Positions 33,801-45,970 of a DNA stretch of 64,000 nucleotides are shown piece after piece. The translations under genes were made by a program, and so were the position numbers. Below the pieces are notes generated by a model that saw only the letters and a program-made list of their open reading frames with translations, was not told where the DNA came from and did not search any database. The stretch is from assembly GCA_036583965.1 (NCBI GenBank), contig JAZBQD010000027.1, forward strand, positions 25,923,001-25,987,000, read 5' to 3'. Source of the DNA: Prunella strophiata. Its lineage: Eukaryota; Chordata; Aves; Passeriformes; Prunellidae. Position 1 is the first letter of the stretch. Each line of letters opens with the position of its first letter.

Positions 33801-36800
33801 AATGCCACACTTTATATTTTATTTTAAGGCCCTATCTGCCACTAAGAAAAACCTTCAATAAAACATGGCTGCAGTGGACTTGTCTCCTATGTTTTCTGTC
33901 ATTTTGCTTTATTGCCTTGTGCCATTTTTAGTTCTTATTTAAACAGAGGAAAGCTCTTGGAGAGTCTGCTACAGCTCCAATAAAGGGGAGAGGCAAAGGA
34001 CTTGGCCTAATTACAGCTTGTCTAGTCAGTGGTAAAAGTGTGCTTATCACTTGCTAATGCTCAGCAATTGTGACATTTCAGTAATGCAATCTGAGTCAGC
34101 CAGGGCAGATTAGAAATATGGAAAGATTTATTAGGCAATCTGTGTTAAACCCCTGCCTGGGCCTATTTATGGACACAACCATTGTTTTTTATTTCCTTTC
34201 CCTGAAAGAGTTGATGTAGCTGAAGGCTTCACACATCCCCTTTCTCCTCAGGATAAAGTTAGCTTCTCCTTTTTATTTTTTTATTCCCCAGTAATGTGTT
34301 TCTAACTCTTCCTGGTCTTTTGCAATAGCATCCAGGTTTTTGTAGTTCATTACTGGAAAGCTCTTGGCTACTTCCAAGCAACTCTCTAAAAATATTGATG
34401 GAATTGGGGACGAGCCTGGTAAGGTCAGACTCCTCAGAAGGATGAAGGGAGCAAGGACAAGGCATGTCCAGCTTCTCATCCACCACCATCCTCAAGTCCT
34501 TCTGGCAGGGCTGCTCTTGATCTGTTCCTCCCCCAGCCTGGACTGAATTTGGGGGTAATCCAGGTGCAGCACCTTAGACTTGGTCTGGTTAAACCTCATG
34601 AGTTTTCCTTGGGCTCATTTCTCAAGCTTGTCCAGACCCCTGTGGATAATCCTAACATTTTCATCAAACAGGCTATCAGACAGTTCCTTCTATATGCTGT
34701 GTATGCTATCTATATGTTGTACATAACATATCTATTATATGCTATATTATATATATATATATATAAAATATAGCATATATTTTAATACAACTAGATGTAA
34801 GGGATATCAATATATATAATATAATATAATATAATATAATATAATATAATATATATAGATATCCCTTACATATTCTATATATTCTATTCTATTCTATTTA
34901 TATAATGTAGAAATATTTTAATATGTATTTATATATTAAATATATATTAAAATATTTTAACATATTTAATATCTCTTTTAAATATAATAATATATAATAT
35001 ATATATTATAAGCTATTTATAGTCTCTCTATATGCTGTATACATCTATTTGCTATGTGTGTTACAGATCCATAGCAATGTAACACTGCCTTGCATCAACC
35101 TTGCTTGTCCTAAACTTCTTCCTGCTCCCCTTGTTTCTGGTAATAACTTAGGATGTGGAAATATTTTCTAGCTCCCACTGAAACCTCAAGCCCTAAGCAG
35201 TGGCCCTGGGTGTTGAACAGCAACAAACAATCCTGTTTCTGTCTGTGTGTCAGTCAGAGGAGGTGTCTGACTGACCAGATCCTCAGAGGGAAAAGGAAAA
35301 GATATATTAGGCCAGACATGGCCAAAGGACAGGCTGAAGCTCTCTTCTCTGCCTTCCTCAAAGCTCCCTCATTTGGGTTTTGTTTTTTTTTTTTTGCACT
35401 GACTGCTCCATCAGCAGTCTGCTATCAGCATAAAAATGGATCCATCCCATCTCAGCCATGCTCCCTCCTGCTGTCAGCCCCAGAAATAGCTGCATTATTC
35501 CAGCTCCTCCTGACACTTCTTCCTTCAAGCAACTTTAGGAGGAGAGCAGGGTTTTGCACTGCTAGGGTAGACAAAACCAGGCTTCTCATCCAAGTAACAC
35601 TGCAAACTGTGGGTCCAAGCCTGGGGCAATATTGTGACATCAGCCTCAGAGCAGAATGCCAAAGGAGCCAGGATCACCCTGCCCAGGCTGCTTTGAGCAT
35701 CTCCGTGGGCAGATGAATGTGGTGGAGGTGAGGGGTGTTGTAGAGCTGCTCCCCTTCCTGAAATCTGGGGCACAGCAACATTTTCCAAAACCTGTGTCCC
35801 TCTTAGTGCCTCTAAAATTCACAGGCCCTGTGTGAGAGCAAGGGAAGGGCTGGAGAGCAGAGCAAGGAGTCTTTGCATGCTGACAGCTTTCAGAAAGAAG
35901 GAAATAAAACAGAGAGAAAGTTCCAGTTCCTCGAGATCTATGTCATTTTATAAATCATCAGCTCCTAGGATGCTTGACATTAAATATTCCAGCACCAAGC
36001 ACACTGCTTCTGCAGTCTCTGCTGTGTCCCTGCTGAGGTCTTGCTCCCCTCTCTCTGCCCCCTCTCTCTGCCTGTCTTTTTTTTTTCTCCCTTTTCCTCT
36101 ACAACAGCCCCAGAGCCACAGCACTGACAGAGGATCACTTGTAGGAGTAGCAGTGTTGCATGAAAGTACCACATCTGCAAAAGGTCATTGATGCAGAATA
36201 GAATATCTGAAAAATAGGATACCTGAGAAACAAAATACCTGAAAATTAAAATACCTGAAAAATATTATATCTGAAAAACATAATACCTGAGAAATAAAAT
36301 AGCTGAGGAATAAAATAGCTGAAAAATATCATGTCTGAAAAATATCATATCTGAAAAATATAGTACCTAAGAAATAAAATAACTGAGAAATATAATACCT
36401 GAAAAAATGTAATATCTGCTAAAAGAAGGGAATGTCATGAGTGACAAGGAGAGAAAGGCATTTGCTACAGCCCTGCCCTAGAGAGCAGCTGCAGCAGGTT
36501 CCCCTGGGACCAGGAGGTTTCCAAGAGCTCTGCCTCCTGCTCTAATGTCAATCAGCTCCTTTTGATCCTGAAATAAGTTTAGACAGTGAATGGATAAATA
36601 ATAATGTCTGGCTGTTCTCTGCTGGTTTTATGCACTCCTCTCATGAAGTGCTCCCAGCCTTCAAGGAGCTGCAGGTGGTGAGGCTGAGCCTGTGAGGACC
36701 TTGCCTGGGACTCTTTGGGTGCAGGAGAGGTCACCCCTGACTGCCTGGGTTTCCATAATTTTCATTTTTAACCCTTGGCTGCCTGCCAGCCTCTCCAGCT

Positions 36801-39800
36801 GTGCCTGGCTGTCGCTGTAGGACACAACACGACTGTGGACAGCAGCTCTTTGCAAGGTGTGAGAGAGCTAAAAAGAGGAAGTTTATTGAATTCTGACTCC
36901 ATTTATAGTTTTCTGAAATCCCAGTGTCATTGGAGGTGACAGTGCCACCTCCTCAATGCCACTGGACAACCCAACAGTCCATCAAGTTACTCTTCCTCCA
37001 TAGGGGAAGACAAAACAATAAGTTATTTACCAAAAGTGTGTGAGAGAGTTCTGCACAAGAATGTAAACATCAGAAGGCTTTAGAGAAACTTAAAAAATCA
37101 AGGCAACACCTGACAGCCTGGGTTTGGGGAACCACTGCCAAAAGTTTGTCATGGAACAATGACAAGTGTGACTGAAAGGCAGAAGGACGATTAGGCATGG
37201 GAGCTGCCACCACCTGAGCTGGGATTTGACCTGGATATTGACCTCAGTCTCCTCCTCTCCTTCATAGCACATGAAGGCTTTCAAGGAATGATCACTCATG
37301 AATGATCAGCAGTTCAAAGCTCATCCCACCCAACTGGACATCTTTTTTTTTGAGGACAAGCCACCACTGGAGTGCAGTGTGATATGAGCAGGAGAGAGAT
37401 TTCACCTCCTGAAATATCCCAGCGTGCAATTCCAGAGGGGAATTGCTTTAGAGAGAAAGCACAGAAATTAAAAGCAGGATTAGAAGTCTGCAGAGGCAGC
37501 AGCACAAGATAATCCCCAACCTGAGGCCCAAAGGCATGGCCACTCAGGAGGACAGGATGTGCTGCTGTAGCTGCACAGCCCTTCAGGACAGCTATTGGAC
37601 AATTATTCAGGAATTTGCCTCAAGAGTCCTTTGCTTGAAGCCAAAGGAGGGAATTGATCCTGGTGGAGCAGATAAGTTGAAGGCAAAGAAGCAGAGCTCT
37701 TTACTGGATGTTGAGAGTCTGAGGGAGAATACAGCAGACATTTGATATTTTACTTTTGCAGTGTAAATTTAAGCTTCAAAACTGCCCTGCTCTCCTTTCA
37801 GAGTGACTGAGGAATGTGCAGGAGGGATTGTGCAAGTGCTCAGACATTACTCAGGATGCAGCAGTGTTGGAATCTGAAATGCAGGGAATTCCCAGAACTT
37901 TGGGCCTGTAAGCCAGATCTTAGAATCAAACACAGGATTTGATCTGAGACCTTGGGAAAGGCTTCCAGACTCAGGTGCTGGAAGAAGAGAATGTGGGTTT
38001 ATAGTTTAAAGCAGAGACACATTAAGCTAAGGGGAAGAAAGTTTAGAGTTTTGGAGTTTAAGATATAGAAAAAATTAAAGTAGTTACAGATGTAAACAAG
38101 GAGTTTAGAATGCAGTGCTGTAGGTTTGTGTGTCATAACATGATTAACTAAGCTTACATTGTAGCCTGAGCCCATAAGACAAAATATTTAAGGATTGGGT
38201 CAAAAACATAAATATCCTTGTTGGCAGTGTTTTATTGGTTAATAAATCCTTAAAAGGTCTTGTAACTAGAGGTCTTGTGACCTTCTGAACCATGCTGTGA
38301 AGGTGTGAGACAAACTCACCCTTCCTGCCTGTGTAGAAGATAAGAAAAATAAATCACATCATCTAAAAAACACAGAGGTCCCATCTCTAACTCCAAACTC
38401 CTTGAACAATCCCCATACTGCAGATCACCTGTGAGCCAGGCAGTGACAGGAATTTCTGTTTTATGAATGGGCAGTGCCAGGCAGGTCAATGGCCATGTGA
38501 GGACAAGGACTCCTGAAATCCCATTCAGGAGATGAAAAGTGGATCCTTTCCAGCAAGAAGGGACTGAGGTGGAGAGCAGAAAACACAAGGCAGGTCTTAG
38601 CTAAGCTTCATCAGCATGAGGAAAAGCCCAGATTAGTGGCCTAAATCATTCAGGCAGTTTAATAACCAAGCACCTGCCACTGTCAGAGCAAGAAAGCAAT
38701 CCCCAATCATTTATTTAATGCATGTGTTTCACCCCCTCAGCAACCAGACTTCATGCAGAGAGTAAAGGTAGAGTCCCTGTGGCTGGTGGATGGATGGATT
38801 GGCTCCCTGGAAGGTGTTGGGCTGGAGGGACAAGGTCACAACTGCTCTGCACAGCACACAAATGTGCTCTCCCTGCTGCTGAGCAGTGCTTCCCTTCATC
38901 TCAGCTGCCTGTCACCAGCACAATGCTAATGCTCTTCTGGCTCAGAAGGAGCTGGGAGTAGGCTGGGATATTCCTGTGCTGTGTAGGAAGTGAAGGAATG
39001 TGTAGACAACAGAAGGAGGAGAACAACAATAAAGTTTGGGAGGAAGAGCACAGAGATCACAAAAAAATCCAGAGAAAAATCACCCTTTCCTCCAGATTTC
39101 AAAAAATCTGAAGAAAAATCACCCTTGAGGTAAAAGTGGGAATTCAGGATGAATGTTTTTGGTGTTGGGTGAGAAGCTGACCAAGGGTTGAGGACAGGCT
39201 GTCCTGCTGGATGCTGGAGGAACAAAAAGCCATGTCCAGCCCTGTGGGGGATGCAGAATGAGACATGCTAATGGCTTGTATTTCCCTCCAGCAGCCTGTC
39301 TAAAGAAATCCTCATCTGGCCAGCCTCCTGGGCACGGCCACAGGGAGGGGATTGCTCCTCAGTTACTCACAAGCCTGCACTCACACTCTGGGGACCACGC
39401 TGAGCTCACTTCCCTGGCACAAAGTGGGAGAAGTTGCCAAAATCCAGCGTGTTAAAACCACAGTTTTTTCTCCCTGGGCACGCAAAGGAAATGCTGCACA
39501 CAGTCTGCCTCTTACTCTCTCAATTCCCTGACAAGAGCAGCACCAGGCTCCCTCTCCTGTTGCTTGCTCAGAAGCCCTGACCCCAGGGAACATGGCAGTG
39601 AGCTCAGACAGGGCTCCTGGTGTCAAATAGGGATTGTCTGCCTGGCCCCAGGGTTTCTGAGTTTATTTGCTCCCCCCATTAGGAAAAACAATTAGGGTAT
39701 CATTGCACTGGCCCATCGATGTGGAGCTGCTGCATCCTGCTGCTCAGCTCTGCTCACTCCAGGAGGGATGAGGGAATTGAGTGCCAGGGCCAGCACAAAA

Positions 39801-42800
39801 GGGAGGTGGGGAGAGCCCTCCTGCATTTCCTACTCACAGTCTCTTGTTAACTCGAATAACTTGTCAACTCAAATTATCCTCTGAATGGCTCGGGGAACAA
39901 ATCCAAATCAGACCAGTCTGTGCAGAGAGAAGGGCATTACCCAGCCTGGGAATCACCCAAGGGAAAACAACTGCTTCAAATCCCAAGGGATTTCAATCCT
40001 CCTCTCACAACAGCAGCAGGTCAGCATCAAACATTACCTGCAGTCATTTCTTCTTCAGAAGGGTGAGGGGAGATCAGGGAGAGCTCCCCAGGGCCATCAC
40101 ACCTCAGGGCATGTCTGGCAAAGGTGATCACAGAACCACAGAATGGTTTGGGCTGGAAGGAACCTTAAAAATCATTTCATTCCAGCCCCTCTGCCATGGG
40201 CAGGGACACCTCCCACTAGACCAGGTGGCTCAAATCCCCAAGGACTCTCCATGGAATCTGTGTGATGCATGACACTCCTCAGGTCACTTCTGTTTAGAAA
40301 CTGTGGGAAATGGATTTATAGAAAATTCTCAAACCCTGACAGAAGGCTCACACAGTGTGCATCTGTGTGCAAACCTGGAGATCAGAAATGCTGACTTAGA
40401 AGTGCCATGGAATAGGACAGACATTGCTGAGAGAGAAATGAAACTCGAAACAAGCTTCAAGGGATGGTTTTGTAAATAAGACTAGATTCTTTGGAGAAAT
40501 AGAACTATGAAAGATGCATTGTAGTAGGACCCACGAGGGGTAATTTTAGAAGATTGGCTTTAAGGCATTTACAGCATGGTGTGGCAAAAGCTGATAGGCC
40601 ACTAGAAGAAACACTTCTAGTGTATTGTAATTAGGAAATAGTTGGCTTCTGATTGTGATGCATGAATTATAACATCTGTATTGTCTCACCCTTCAAATGA
40701 GACTGAAAATGGAATAAAAGTTTTTAAAACACCTCTCAGTTACCCCATGTCTAAGTCAGTATAATCCAACAAGAAACCTTTTGGAGACTCATGAAAACAG
40801 GAGGGGAATAGGAAGTGTTTTTCCCATCTCCCAAAGTACTGCAGCCCTGTGAGCCTGCTCTGTGTACAAGGGCAGCTAAGCTCAGCTGGGCACTTTGGAG
40901 AGCCCCTCAGGGAGCTCTGATCCACCTTCTTGCACCTTGGAGCAATTCTGCCACTTGTCCAACCCCTGGCAATATTGCCCACAAGGTCTGCCCCGTTTTC
41001 AGCTGCTCCATCAGCCCCTGAGTCCTGCTCCAGCACTTTGGGGTTTATTTTCCCTGGAGAACAGTTTGCCTGGAAGGCACCGAATCCATCTGACTGCAGC
41101 AGAAAGCACCACACAGCCCCCTGAAATCACAACCCCCTTCCCAAAATAAACGAGCTGTCCATCTAGTGAAGACAGTTTCTGACAGATGTGTCAAGCAGAA
41201 GTGCTCTACCTGCTGATGCTGTGAGCCCTGGGGGGAATTCTCCTCAAGCCTAGCTGGTGCTTAGCCCATGCCCCCGAGCATGAATTCCAATTTTCCCTGG
41301 CTAATGCTGTTCACCTGAGCAGTCACAGGGAAATTTTACTGGGACAGTTCTGTCTTCCTCTTGGCACTAAAAGCAGGATTTTTGCTGGCAGCTTCCCTCA
41401 CAGACAGATGCCAGCAGGCCAGGCACAGCTTTATTTAATCCCAGATTTTGGCCAGTTAAGGCATAAGGCTCCCTCACCTGTCTAACATCAGCACATCCTA
41501 ACAGCAAAAATGCAACTCGTACAATATAATTAATTCTATGAGTATGTGCTGTTCTCTCCTTTAAAGCAGTGTAACTAAAATAACACTTCTGTTTCAACAG
41601 AACTTTTTGTATTTTGATCATTGTAACCCTTGACTGCCAGACTGGCAATTCCAGAAACTTCAGGTGCAGAGCAGTTATAAAATATTCCTTTAGAAAGTAG
41701 TTTATTAAACAACAAATTTTTTTGTCACCAATCACCAAGCAATGTCACCGTGACTGCTGATAAAAATAGATTAATTTAAATTTTAAAGATCACCTTCTGT
41801 TGCCATTAGGAACTGAATATTTTTCATTAGAAACTGAATATTTTTCATTAGTGCCAGGGAGTTATCAGAATTACTTTCCATTCTAAGAGATGGGAAAGGT
41901 CTTGATAATTCATTTATCACTCTATAAGGCTAATTTATTAATAAAACCAGACATCCTTCTGGAGGCTGCTGGACAAAATAACTGAACTAAGGTTTGATTT
42001 TGCATTTTTGCAATAGTCAGCTGAAGAGGGAAGAACCTGTATAACATCAGGACACAGGTGGGTAAATTCACTGGGCTTTGTAATCCAAGCCCTTCTTCTG
42101 CAGTCTAATAAAGAAAATTTCTACTTTTACAGCAGTGAGGAAGAAATGGGTTTGAGTTCAGGATGATAACAGGGGTGTGAATATCCTGCCCTCCCCTTTC
42201 TTCCATCCCCCAGGTACCCTATAATCTCCTTGGTGTATTTTCCCCTTCTTGTTCTGAATTTCCACAAAAGAAATGTTCCTTTTTAGCCATACCCAGCTAC
42301 ACCATATATTTTTTCCCCTATTGGCTGCAAGAGCAATGATCTCAACTAGATACTGCTGCTAAAATTACATCCTGCTTTTCCTGCCTTGGTCAGCCAGCCT
42401 GTTTAATGTTGTCACTTAATTCCCTGCCAAAACTGTTGTCATCTCAGTAGAAACCTAGCAAAATTACCTTAAAATTAGCTTAATAACATAATTTACACTT
42501 ACATTTTAAAATGTAAGGAAAACCTGAGTCTCTAAGCAAGCCAGACAGCTCCTTATTGCCAGGAAACAGTTCAGCACCCACGGTGACTTTTCCCCAACCT
42601 CGACTCATTTGGTTTTTTTTCTCCAATAGAAGCCCATGAATGAACCCATACTGGGAACTTTGCTTTGTTTATAATTTCTCAGTGTGAAAATGCTGCTGAA
42701 GCAGAGCAATATTTGCAGAACAGAACTCACAGGACTGAACAAAGCAGGGCTGTGCTGATTATAGGTTGGCATAAGGGCTCTGGATGTGAAATTTTTGGGT

Positions 42801-45800
42801 TTGCTGTGATAAGTGCAGATCAGGGGGACCACGGGGGATTCCTCTGTGACAGGGCAAGCTGGCCAAGGGTACTGAGCTGGAAAAGGCAGCACCTTGGGCT
42901 GATGGCTTTAGCAGTTGTGGTTTTCCTCGTGGTCAGGAGCAAAGATGTGAAGGGAACACACAAAACTCTTTTTTTTTCCTGCCTGTAAAGGATGCTGGCT
43001 GCTGGGGAGTGAGCAGCTCTGTGGGACCACTCCCCTGGACAGGGGTTAAGGGAAGAGGAGGGGAAAAAAGGTAGAATTTGATCTCTACTCACATTTATGG
43101 GACAAAAGGACATCAAAAGAGTCTGCCCATCTTGTAGCTTCTTCTGTTGACAGTCTTCTGTAAGGAAAAGAAGGGGCAAGTTACAGACAACCCACGGCTG
43201 CTTGTCCCCTCTGGAGCTGTTTGGTGAGGACACCAAGGAAGGCTGGAATTCCTCTCACCTGATTTTGGAGGTCTAGGCTGTAGAACTGAGCCAAGTGACC
43301 CTGGGCTTCCTTTAGAATCAGTGAGGAGATCCCAAGGGACCTGCAGGGACTCTGCTCAGCTCACATCCCCAGGCAGGCAGGTAAAATAGGCCAGATGAAT
43401 CATACCCAAAAAGGCACCAATTTTTCCTCATTGACTCTAAGCAGAGGCCCAGGAAACAAGCTCAGATGCAGACATTTACATTGTAAAAGCCAAAAGTCAG
43501 GAGAAATGAAACTCAGCCCTGCAGAAGTGCTTATTTCTCTTGCTTGCCTTTCAGGGGAAGGACAGATCTTATCTCAGGTGTAAGCAGGGACTTGTGATCA
43601 GATGAGTCCCATCCCACACTTCTCAAATCAGGACTCTGGAGGGTTTGAAGCATCTCCCTCCAACATTTTGCACACCATCACCCGAATTTTGGCAGCGTTA
43701 AATACAAGGCTGAGCTGAAGATGACATGAAATTTCTGGTCACTTCTTACACCAAGCCAACTGCTCAGGCTTTGATTTGTGATGACAGAGGTGCAAATTAC
43801 ATCCCCCAATAGGTGCAGACACGTCCCACCCACAGCAGTGGGGACAGGGAGCACGGTCCTGTCTCACAGTGCCAAAGATGCAGGAATTTCCCGAGGCTGT
43901 TCCTGCTGGATCAGTGCCGGTTTGTTTTCCTCCTGCTCAGCTCAAACAAAGTACAACAAAAGGAAGACAACACTGGAGGGGGCAGGGGGGGTGGGGAGGG
44001 GAAGGGAAGGGTAGGAGTGGGGTTGGGGTGGGATGCTGCAGCTATACTCACTTCAAAGCCCGGTTGGGCTTGTCCGGAAGAATAGCTGTGAAATCATTAT
44101 ATGAGTCTGATTTGTGAGACAGGCAGCCCAGGCGAGTCCTCATCCCTCTGCTCCTGTGGTCAAGGTGGGCAAGCAGGGGTGTTAGCAGGGCAAAACCAAA
44201 GAACAGGATGATTATAAGTCTAGCCAGCTTGGCAAAAGAAAAAGAACAAACCCAAAAAAAAAACAACAAAACCCTCAGCGGCTCTGTGCCAGATCTGTGT
44301 CCTTCATGTGTGAGAGGGACCCTGAGACATCTCCAGGCTGATGTTAAGGGTGAACACAGCACCAGAGCAGCTGAAGGCTCCCTCACAGCAGGCATTCAGC
44401 TGCCTTGGCTGGCAGAAAGGCTTTGAAAGGATGGTTTGGATGTGCTTTGGGATGGTTTCTTGGAAAGTCCTGCTCTGGTCGGGTGTGGGAGGAGAGCAAT
44501 GGGCAGCAGTACAAGAAATCGGTCACCACGTTCCAGCAGCACCAGAAACAGCACAAGTACCTGAGGTGGAGGGCAGGAGGGGGCTGGAGGAAGGAGAGGG
44601 GTAAGAAGGCACCTGCAAAGTGAGCCTGTGCTGCAGCCCTGTGAGTTCCCAGCCAGGATCAATCCCAAGTGGCTTCTTTAGACTCAGGATTACATAAGCA
44701 AGATCAAACTGCCTGCCTCCTGACACGCTTACCCAGGCAGAAAATGGCTTTATAGCTTTTTTTCCTCTAAATTTCAGCCCAGCCCCAGAGCCTTCCATCC
44801 CGTGCCAGCCCCTGGTGTCCTTGCCCAGCCCCTTCCTGGGACAGCAGCCACAGCATCCTTCATTACATAACCTGGGATGGGCAGGACAGAGGGACAAGGA
44901 AAGAGAACACACACATTGCATGGGATCACCCTCTCCCCAAAAACATGTGGGGGCTGCTTCATGGGTTTGCATGGGCTCTGTGATCTGCCTCTCCAGCCCT
45001 AGGGTGTCTCCTCTCAGGGATTCCCTGGACATCAAACTGGGCCATTCTCTCCTCAGGACCATGAGAGGAGCATTTATCAACCCCATCTCCACTTCCCAGC
45101 TGCTGGACCTACTCTGGAACTGCTGAAAGCCCTTCTCCAAGCCCTGCTCCCAAACAGATGCCCAACACTTTCTGTGGCTGCACAAGTACAGCATTTTTTC
45201 CCCTTCCATCTGTAATTCTTGCAGAACACTTCAGCACCAGTGCCTGAGCCAATCCGTAGCACGCCTGTTTCCCCCTTCTCCTCCCTCTCTTCGGAGAGCT
45301 TCTATTATTGCACATTTTAATGTAATCTTAAAGCAAATTAAATGTTAATTAAATGCACCGAGTGTCTCCCTGGTGCAGCACAGGCAGCTCGCAGCATTTA
45401 ACAAGCACAAAACCCAGGAACTCCTCAGGCACAAGAATTGTTGCACAGCCTCCAGCTACAGCCCCACGGCCGTGGGCACTGCACAAACTCCAGGTGAGAG
45501 CACAGGGAGTGCCACGTTCCCAGCTGGACACCAAGCCCACGACAGGATCCTTCTGGTCCCTCTCCAGATGCCTCCTCCCCCCTCCCTTCTGTGCCCTGCT
45601 CTGTTTGCTCACGAATTTCCCAGCAAGAGGTGACAGGCGTCACCGCAGGCTGCTCCTGTTCCCCTGGGATGCCTGAGATCAAGGGACTGCAGCAGGGAGT
45701 CAGAGCAGAGGGGGGCAGAGCAGGGAGCTGGTTCCTCGTGGAACACACTCCTCTCGGTGAGGACTTCCAAGACAGGACACAGGAGAGAGAGGGGGGGAAA

Positions 45801-45962
45801 GGAATTTGGTCTGCAGGAGGTGGAGAGGCGAGGGCAGGGCAGGAGGGGATGCTGCAGTGGGCAGAGGGGCTTGCTGGACGAGGTGGACAGTGACAGGATG
45901 GCAGGGGTGGGGGATGCACTGTGTCTTTGCAGTTACCTCCGTGGGATCAGTAAGGCAGCCAT
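30697..45962 (-). CDS. RGS8: RGS8, regulator of G-protein signalling 8 (short isoform complete)
   Basis: RGS8 is an R4-family GTPase-activating protein for Gi/o (and Gq) alpha subunits; in mammals it is largely neuronal and speeds GIRK channel gating. The join 45937-45962, 44052-44153, 43093-43157, 32870-33036, 30697-30879 (minus strand) gives 543 nt and 180 residues, the same length as the human short isoform. The start MAALLIPRR is near-identical to the mammalian one. The RGS domain spans about 51-167, with contact residues E81, N82, N134, D157, S158 and R161 present. It ends in the characteristic [10 protein letters not shown]. All introns are GT-AG; intron 3 is 9.9 kb and carries several retroelements. 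A second 5' coding exon at 47951-48009 supports a longer isoform. An overlapping upstream ORF precedes the short-isoform ATG. Confidence 0.97.
30880..32869 (-). other. RGS8: RGS8 intron 4
   Basis: This intron contains a CR1 fragment (32130-32580) and otherwise single-copy-looking DNA. The acceptor before exon 5 is ctttccccag. Confidence 0.9.
32130..32580 (-). mobile_element. CR1 LINE 3' portion
   Basis: Begins with three cacagaatt(c) tail repeats, then the cagggttggaaagagacctt motif, followed by the reverse complement of the CR1 ORF2 3' end (ggcacccagtgccacatccag, ttcctgatatccagcc). It is a 5'-truncated copy in the same orientation as RGS8. Confidence 0.88.
32870..33036 (-). CDS. RGS8: RGS8 coding exon 4
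   Basis: Encodes the RGS core, including [20 protein letters not shown]. It is 167 nt long. Only 28 nt of ancestral intron separate its acceptor from an inserted LTR (33065-33520). Confidence 0.97.
33065..33520 (-). mobile_element. Solo LTR, family C, next to RGS8 exon 4
   Basis: On the minus strand this starts TTGATGCCTCAGATTTTAGC and ends GGCATCA. The flanks are GAGACAG on both sides (33058-33064 and 33521-33527). It is collinear with 60240-60700. Its sense strand matches RGS8, so its 3' end lies 28 nt upstream of the exon 4 acceptor. Confidence 0.92.
34290..34690 (-). mobile_element. Older CR1 fragment
   Basis: The antisense matches the part of CR1 ORF2 upstream of the tail (cttctcatccaccaccatcc, aggtgcagcacctta, ttaaacctcatgag). 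It is diverged and lacks the 3' end. Confidence 0.65.
34685..35050. repeat. AT-rich simple-sequence tract in RGS8 intron 3
   Basis: Mixed (TATAA)n, (TA)n and (ATTCT)n runs, including about nine ataat units near 34815-34855. The dyad symmetry would favour cruciform or hairpin structures. Confidence 0.85.
36186..36418 (+). repeat. ~17-bp AT-rich minisatellite
   Basis: About 13 degenerate tandem copies of aaatacctgaaaaatat. Variation alternates at the cctg/tctg/gctg positions. Confidence 0.9.
37865..38419 (+). mobile_element. Probable solo LTR, family D
   Basis: Starts TGTTGGAATCTGAAATGCAG and has a U3-like body, then AATAAA near 38242 and a short U5-like tail. It resembles a common passerine LTR type. 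GCAG precedes the start and follows the proposed end, but the 3' terminus is uncertain. Confidence 0.55.
40128..40262 (-). mobile_element. CR1 3'-end fragment
   Basis: A clear CR1 tail in antisense: cacagaatggtttgggctgg, aaggaaccttaaaaatcat, then ctgccatgggcagggacacc and cactagaccaggtggctcaa. It is oriented with RGS8. Confidence 0.9.
40302..40771 (+). mobile_element. Solo LTR, family A, with 6-bp target duplication
   Basis: This 470-bp element starts TGTGGGAAATGG and ends ATCCAACA, with AATAAA near 40712. It is exactly flanked by AGAAAC (40296-40301 and 40772-40777). A 6-bp duplication is typical of ERVK-like betaretroviral integrases. It lies antisense to RGS8 in intron 3. Confidence 0.95.
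43093..43157 (-). CDS. RGS8: RGS8 coding exon 3
   Basis: Encodes [21 protein letters not shown] between a cttacag acceptor and a GTGAGT donor. Confidence 0.96.
43158..44051 (-). other. RGS8: RGS8 intron 2
   Basis: A short intron with a G-rich run (43977-44035, minus-strand C-rich) close to the exon 2 donor. Otherwise unremarkable. Confidence 0.9.
44052..44153 (-). CDS. RGS8: RGS8 coding exon 2
   Basis: Begins after accacag with [17 protein letters not shown] and ends within the K43 codon (donor AA|GTGAGT). It is shared by both isoforms and is 102 nt, as in RGS16. Confidence 0.96.
44154..45936 (-). other. RGS8: RGS8 intron 1 (short isoform)
   Basis: No transposon or extra exon was recognised. 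It contains mixed single-copy-looking sequence. Confidence 0.85.
45937..45962 (-). CDS. RGS8: RGS8 coding exon 1, short isoform
   Basis: Encodes MAALLIPR plus two bases of R9, then the donor AG|GTAACT. The human short isoform begins MAALLMPRR. Confidence 0.93.
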
Positions 45963-45970
45963 TCAGGCAT
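45947..45970 (-). promoter_or_regulatory. RGS8: Upstream ORF overlapping the RGS8 short-isoform start
   Basis: An ATG 8 nt upstream of the main ATG, in the +1 frame relative to it, opens a seven-codon ORF (MPEWLPY, stop) that terminates inside the RGS8 coding sequence. If it lies in the mRNA it could lower initiation at the main start. Confidence 0.55.

Larger units (their letters stand above)
33521..43092 (-). other. RGS8: RGS8 intron 3 (remaining part)
   Basis: A long intron containing a CR1 piece, an AT-rich tract, a 17-bp minisatellite and two or more solo LTRs (separate entries). I recognised no exon within it. Stretches at 35040-36180, 38425-40125 and 40780-43090 hold nothing identifiable. 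Confidence 0.85.
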
